A stretch of 64,000 nucleotides of DNA from Phaeodactylibacter sp. GTDB taxonomy: Bacteria > Bacteroidota > Bacteroidia > Chitinophagales > Saprospiraceae. Position numbers and translations under genes: made by a program. The notes beneath the pieces are model-generated. The model was not told the DNA's origin and searched no databases. It saw only the letters and a list, made by a program, of their open reading frames with translations. The stretch is from NCBI RefSeq assembly GCF_022763345.1, contig NZ_JALEGS010000091.1:1-64000 (forward strand), in the 5' to 3' direction. Positions 63,756 through 64,000 of the stretch are shown here, piece after piece; position 1 is the first letter of the stretch; the number at the start of each line of letters is the position of its first letter.

Positions 63756-64000
63756 ATGGAGATATTAATGTATGCCGGGCTGTTTATTGTTAGCCTGGGT
63801 GTGTTGTTGAAGGCATCAGACTGGTTTATTGACTCCGCGGAGCAGATTGGCTTATCGCTGGGGGTTTCGCCCTTTATCATCGGAGTCACCATTGTGGCAT
63901 TTGGCACTTCCCTGCCGGAACTGGCCACCTCTATCGCCTCTGTGCTGAGTGGGGAATCGGAAATCGTTACCGGCAATGTCGTGGGCTCCAATATCACCAA
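63756..64000 (+). CDS. Sodium/calcium antiporter, CaCA family (partial, 3-prime end outside window)
   Basis: The first 81 codons of a CaCA-type exchanger. Membrane helix about 4-20, then the alpha-1 repeat FGTSLPELATSI and GNVVGSNIT, which bind the cation. The gene runs off the window. Confidence 0.88.
   Translation, partial: MEILMYAGLFIVSLGVLLKASDWFIDSAEQIGLSLGVSPFIIGVTIVAFGTSLPELATSIASVLSGESEIVTGNVVGSNIT

Overview
The window reads as a chromosomal segment of a Bacteroidota bacterium, most likely of the class Saprospiria (Lewinella / Phaeodactylibacter-like). Reasons: type IX secretion / gliding genes gldM and gldN; a 2175-residue secreted protein ending in a gliding-type (type B) sorting domain; many promoters with the Bacteroidota -7 box TAnnTTTG; and a carbamoyltransferase of the acetyl/succinylornithine type instead of ordinary ArgF. 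GC content looks moderate to high (about 55% by eye). I see no tRNA, rRNA, CRISPR array, integrase, transposase gene or prophage. The class assignment is inference.

Layout. 0.2-4.7 kb: arginine operon on the minus strand (GNAT acyltransferase, argG, argC, argF-prime, argB). 5-10 kb: small membrane protein (DUF202), AT-hook chromatin-like protein, DUF4407 membrane protein, cyclic-nucleotide-domain patatin. 10.3-17.7 kb: DinB-like protein, hybrid histidine kinase, universal stress protein, monothiol thioredoxin-like protein, short Kelch-like secreted protein, a candidate small RNA, SPOR protein, exported ankyrin protein. 17.8-20.6 kb: an unusual unit of a von Willebrand A protein translationally coupled to a divergent adenylosuccinate-synthetase paralogue, followed by a membrane protein. 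20.6-23 kb: His-rich lipoprotein under twin operators, exported helical protein, two tandem CBS proteins. 23.3-29.9 kb: giant secreted M43 metalloprotease. 30.5-36.9 kb: pheS-hisS-hypothetical-gatA-membrane MutS-like unit. 37-39.4 kb: two PIN-type toxin-antitoxin pairs around a peroxiredoxin. 39.5-42.8 kb: minus-strand group of FGE-fold protein, Tat-exported Gfo/Idh/MocA oxidoreductase and ApbE. 43-47.9 kb: fdhD, YdeP-type molybdoenzyme and moaA, with an internally deleted xisH plus intact xisI inserted. 48.3-53.6 kb: methyltransferase, lipoprotein, sulfatase with NagX-like acetyltransferase, secreted hydrolase. 53.7-57.6 kb: groES-groEL and a serine hydrolase. 58-64 kb: helical-repeat protein, PH-like membrane protein, tatC, gldM-gldN and the start of a Na+/Ca2+ antiporter.

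Links between genes. TatC would export the Tat-signal oxidoreductase; GldM/GldN belong to the machine that would secrete the giant protease; FdhD and MoaA serve maturation and cofactor synthesis for the YdeP-type enzyme; the sulfatase and NagX-like protein suggest work on sulfated or amino-sugar glycans. The most unusual items are the VWA + PurA-paralogue unit with paired operators, a family of four 134-199 bp MITE-like repeats, the decayed xisH, a candidate structured small RNA at 15.57-15.72 kb, and a 65-bp tandem repeat at 48.0-48.2 kb. All homology calls were made by eye from motifs; no database search was possible.
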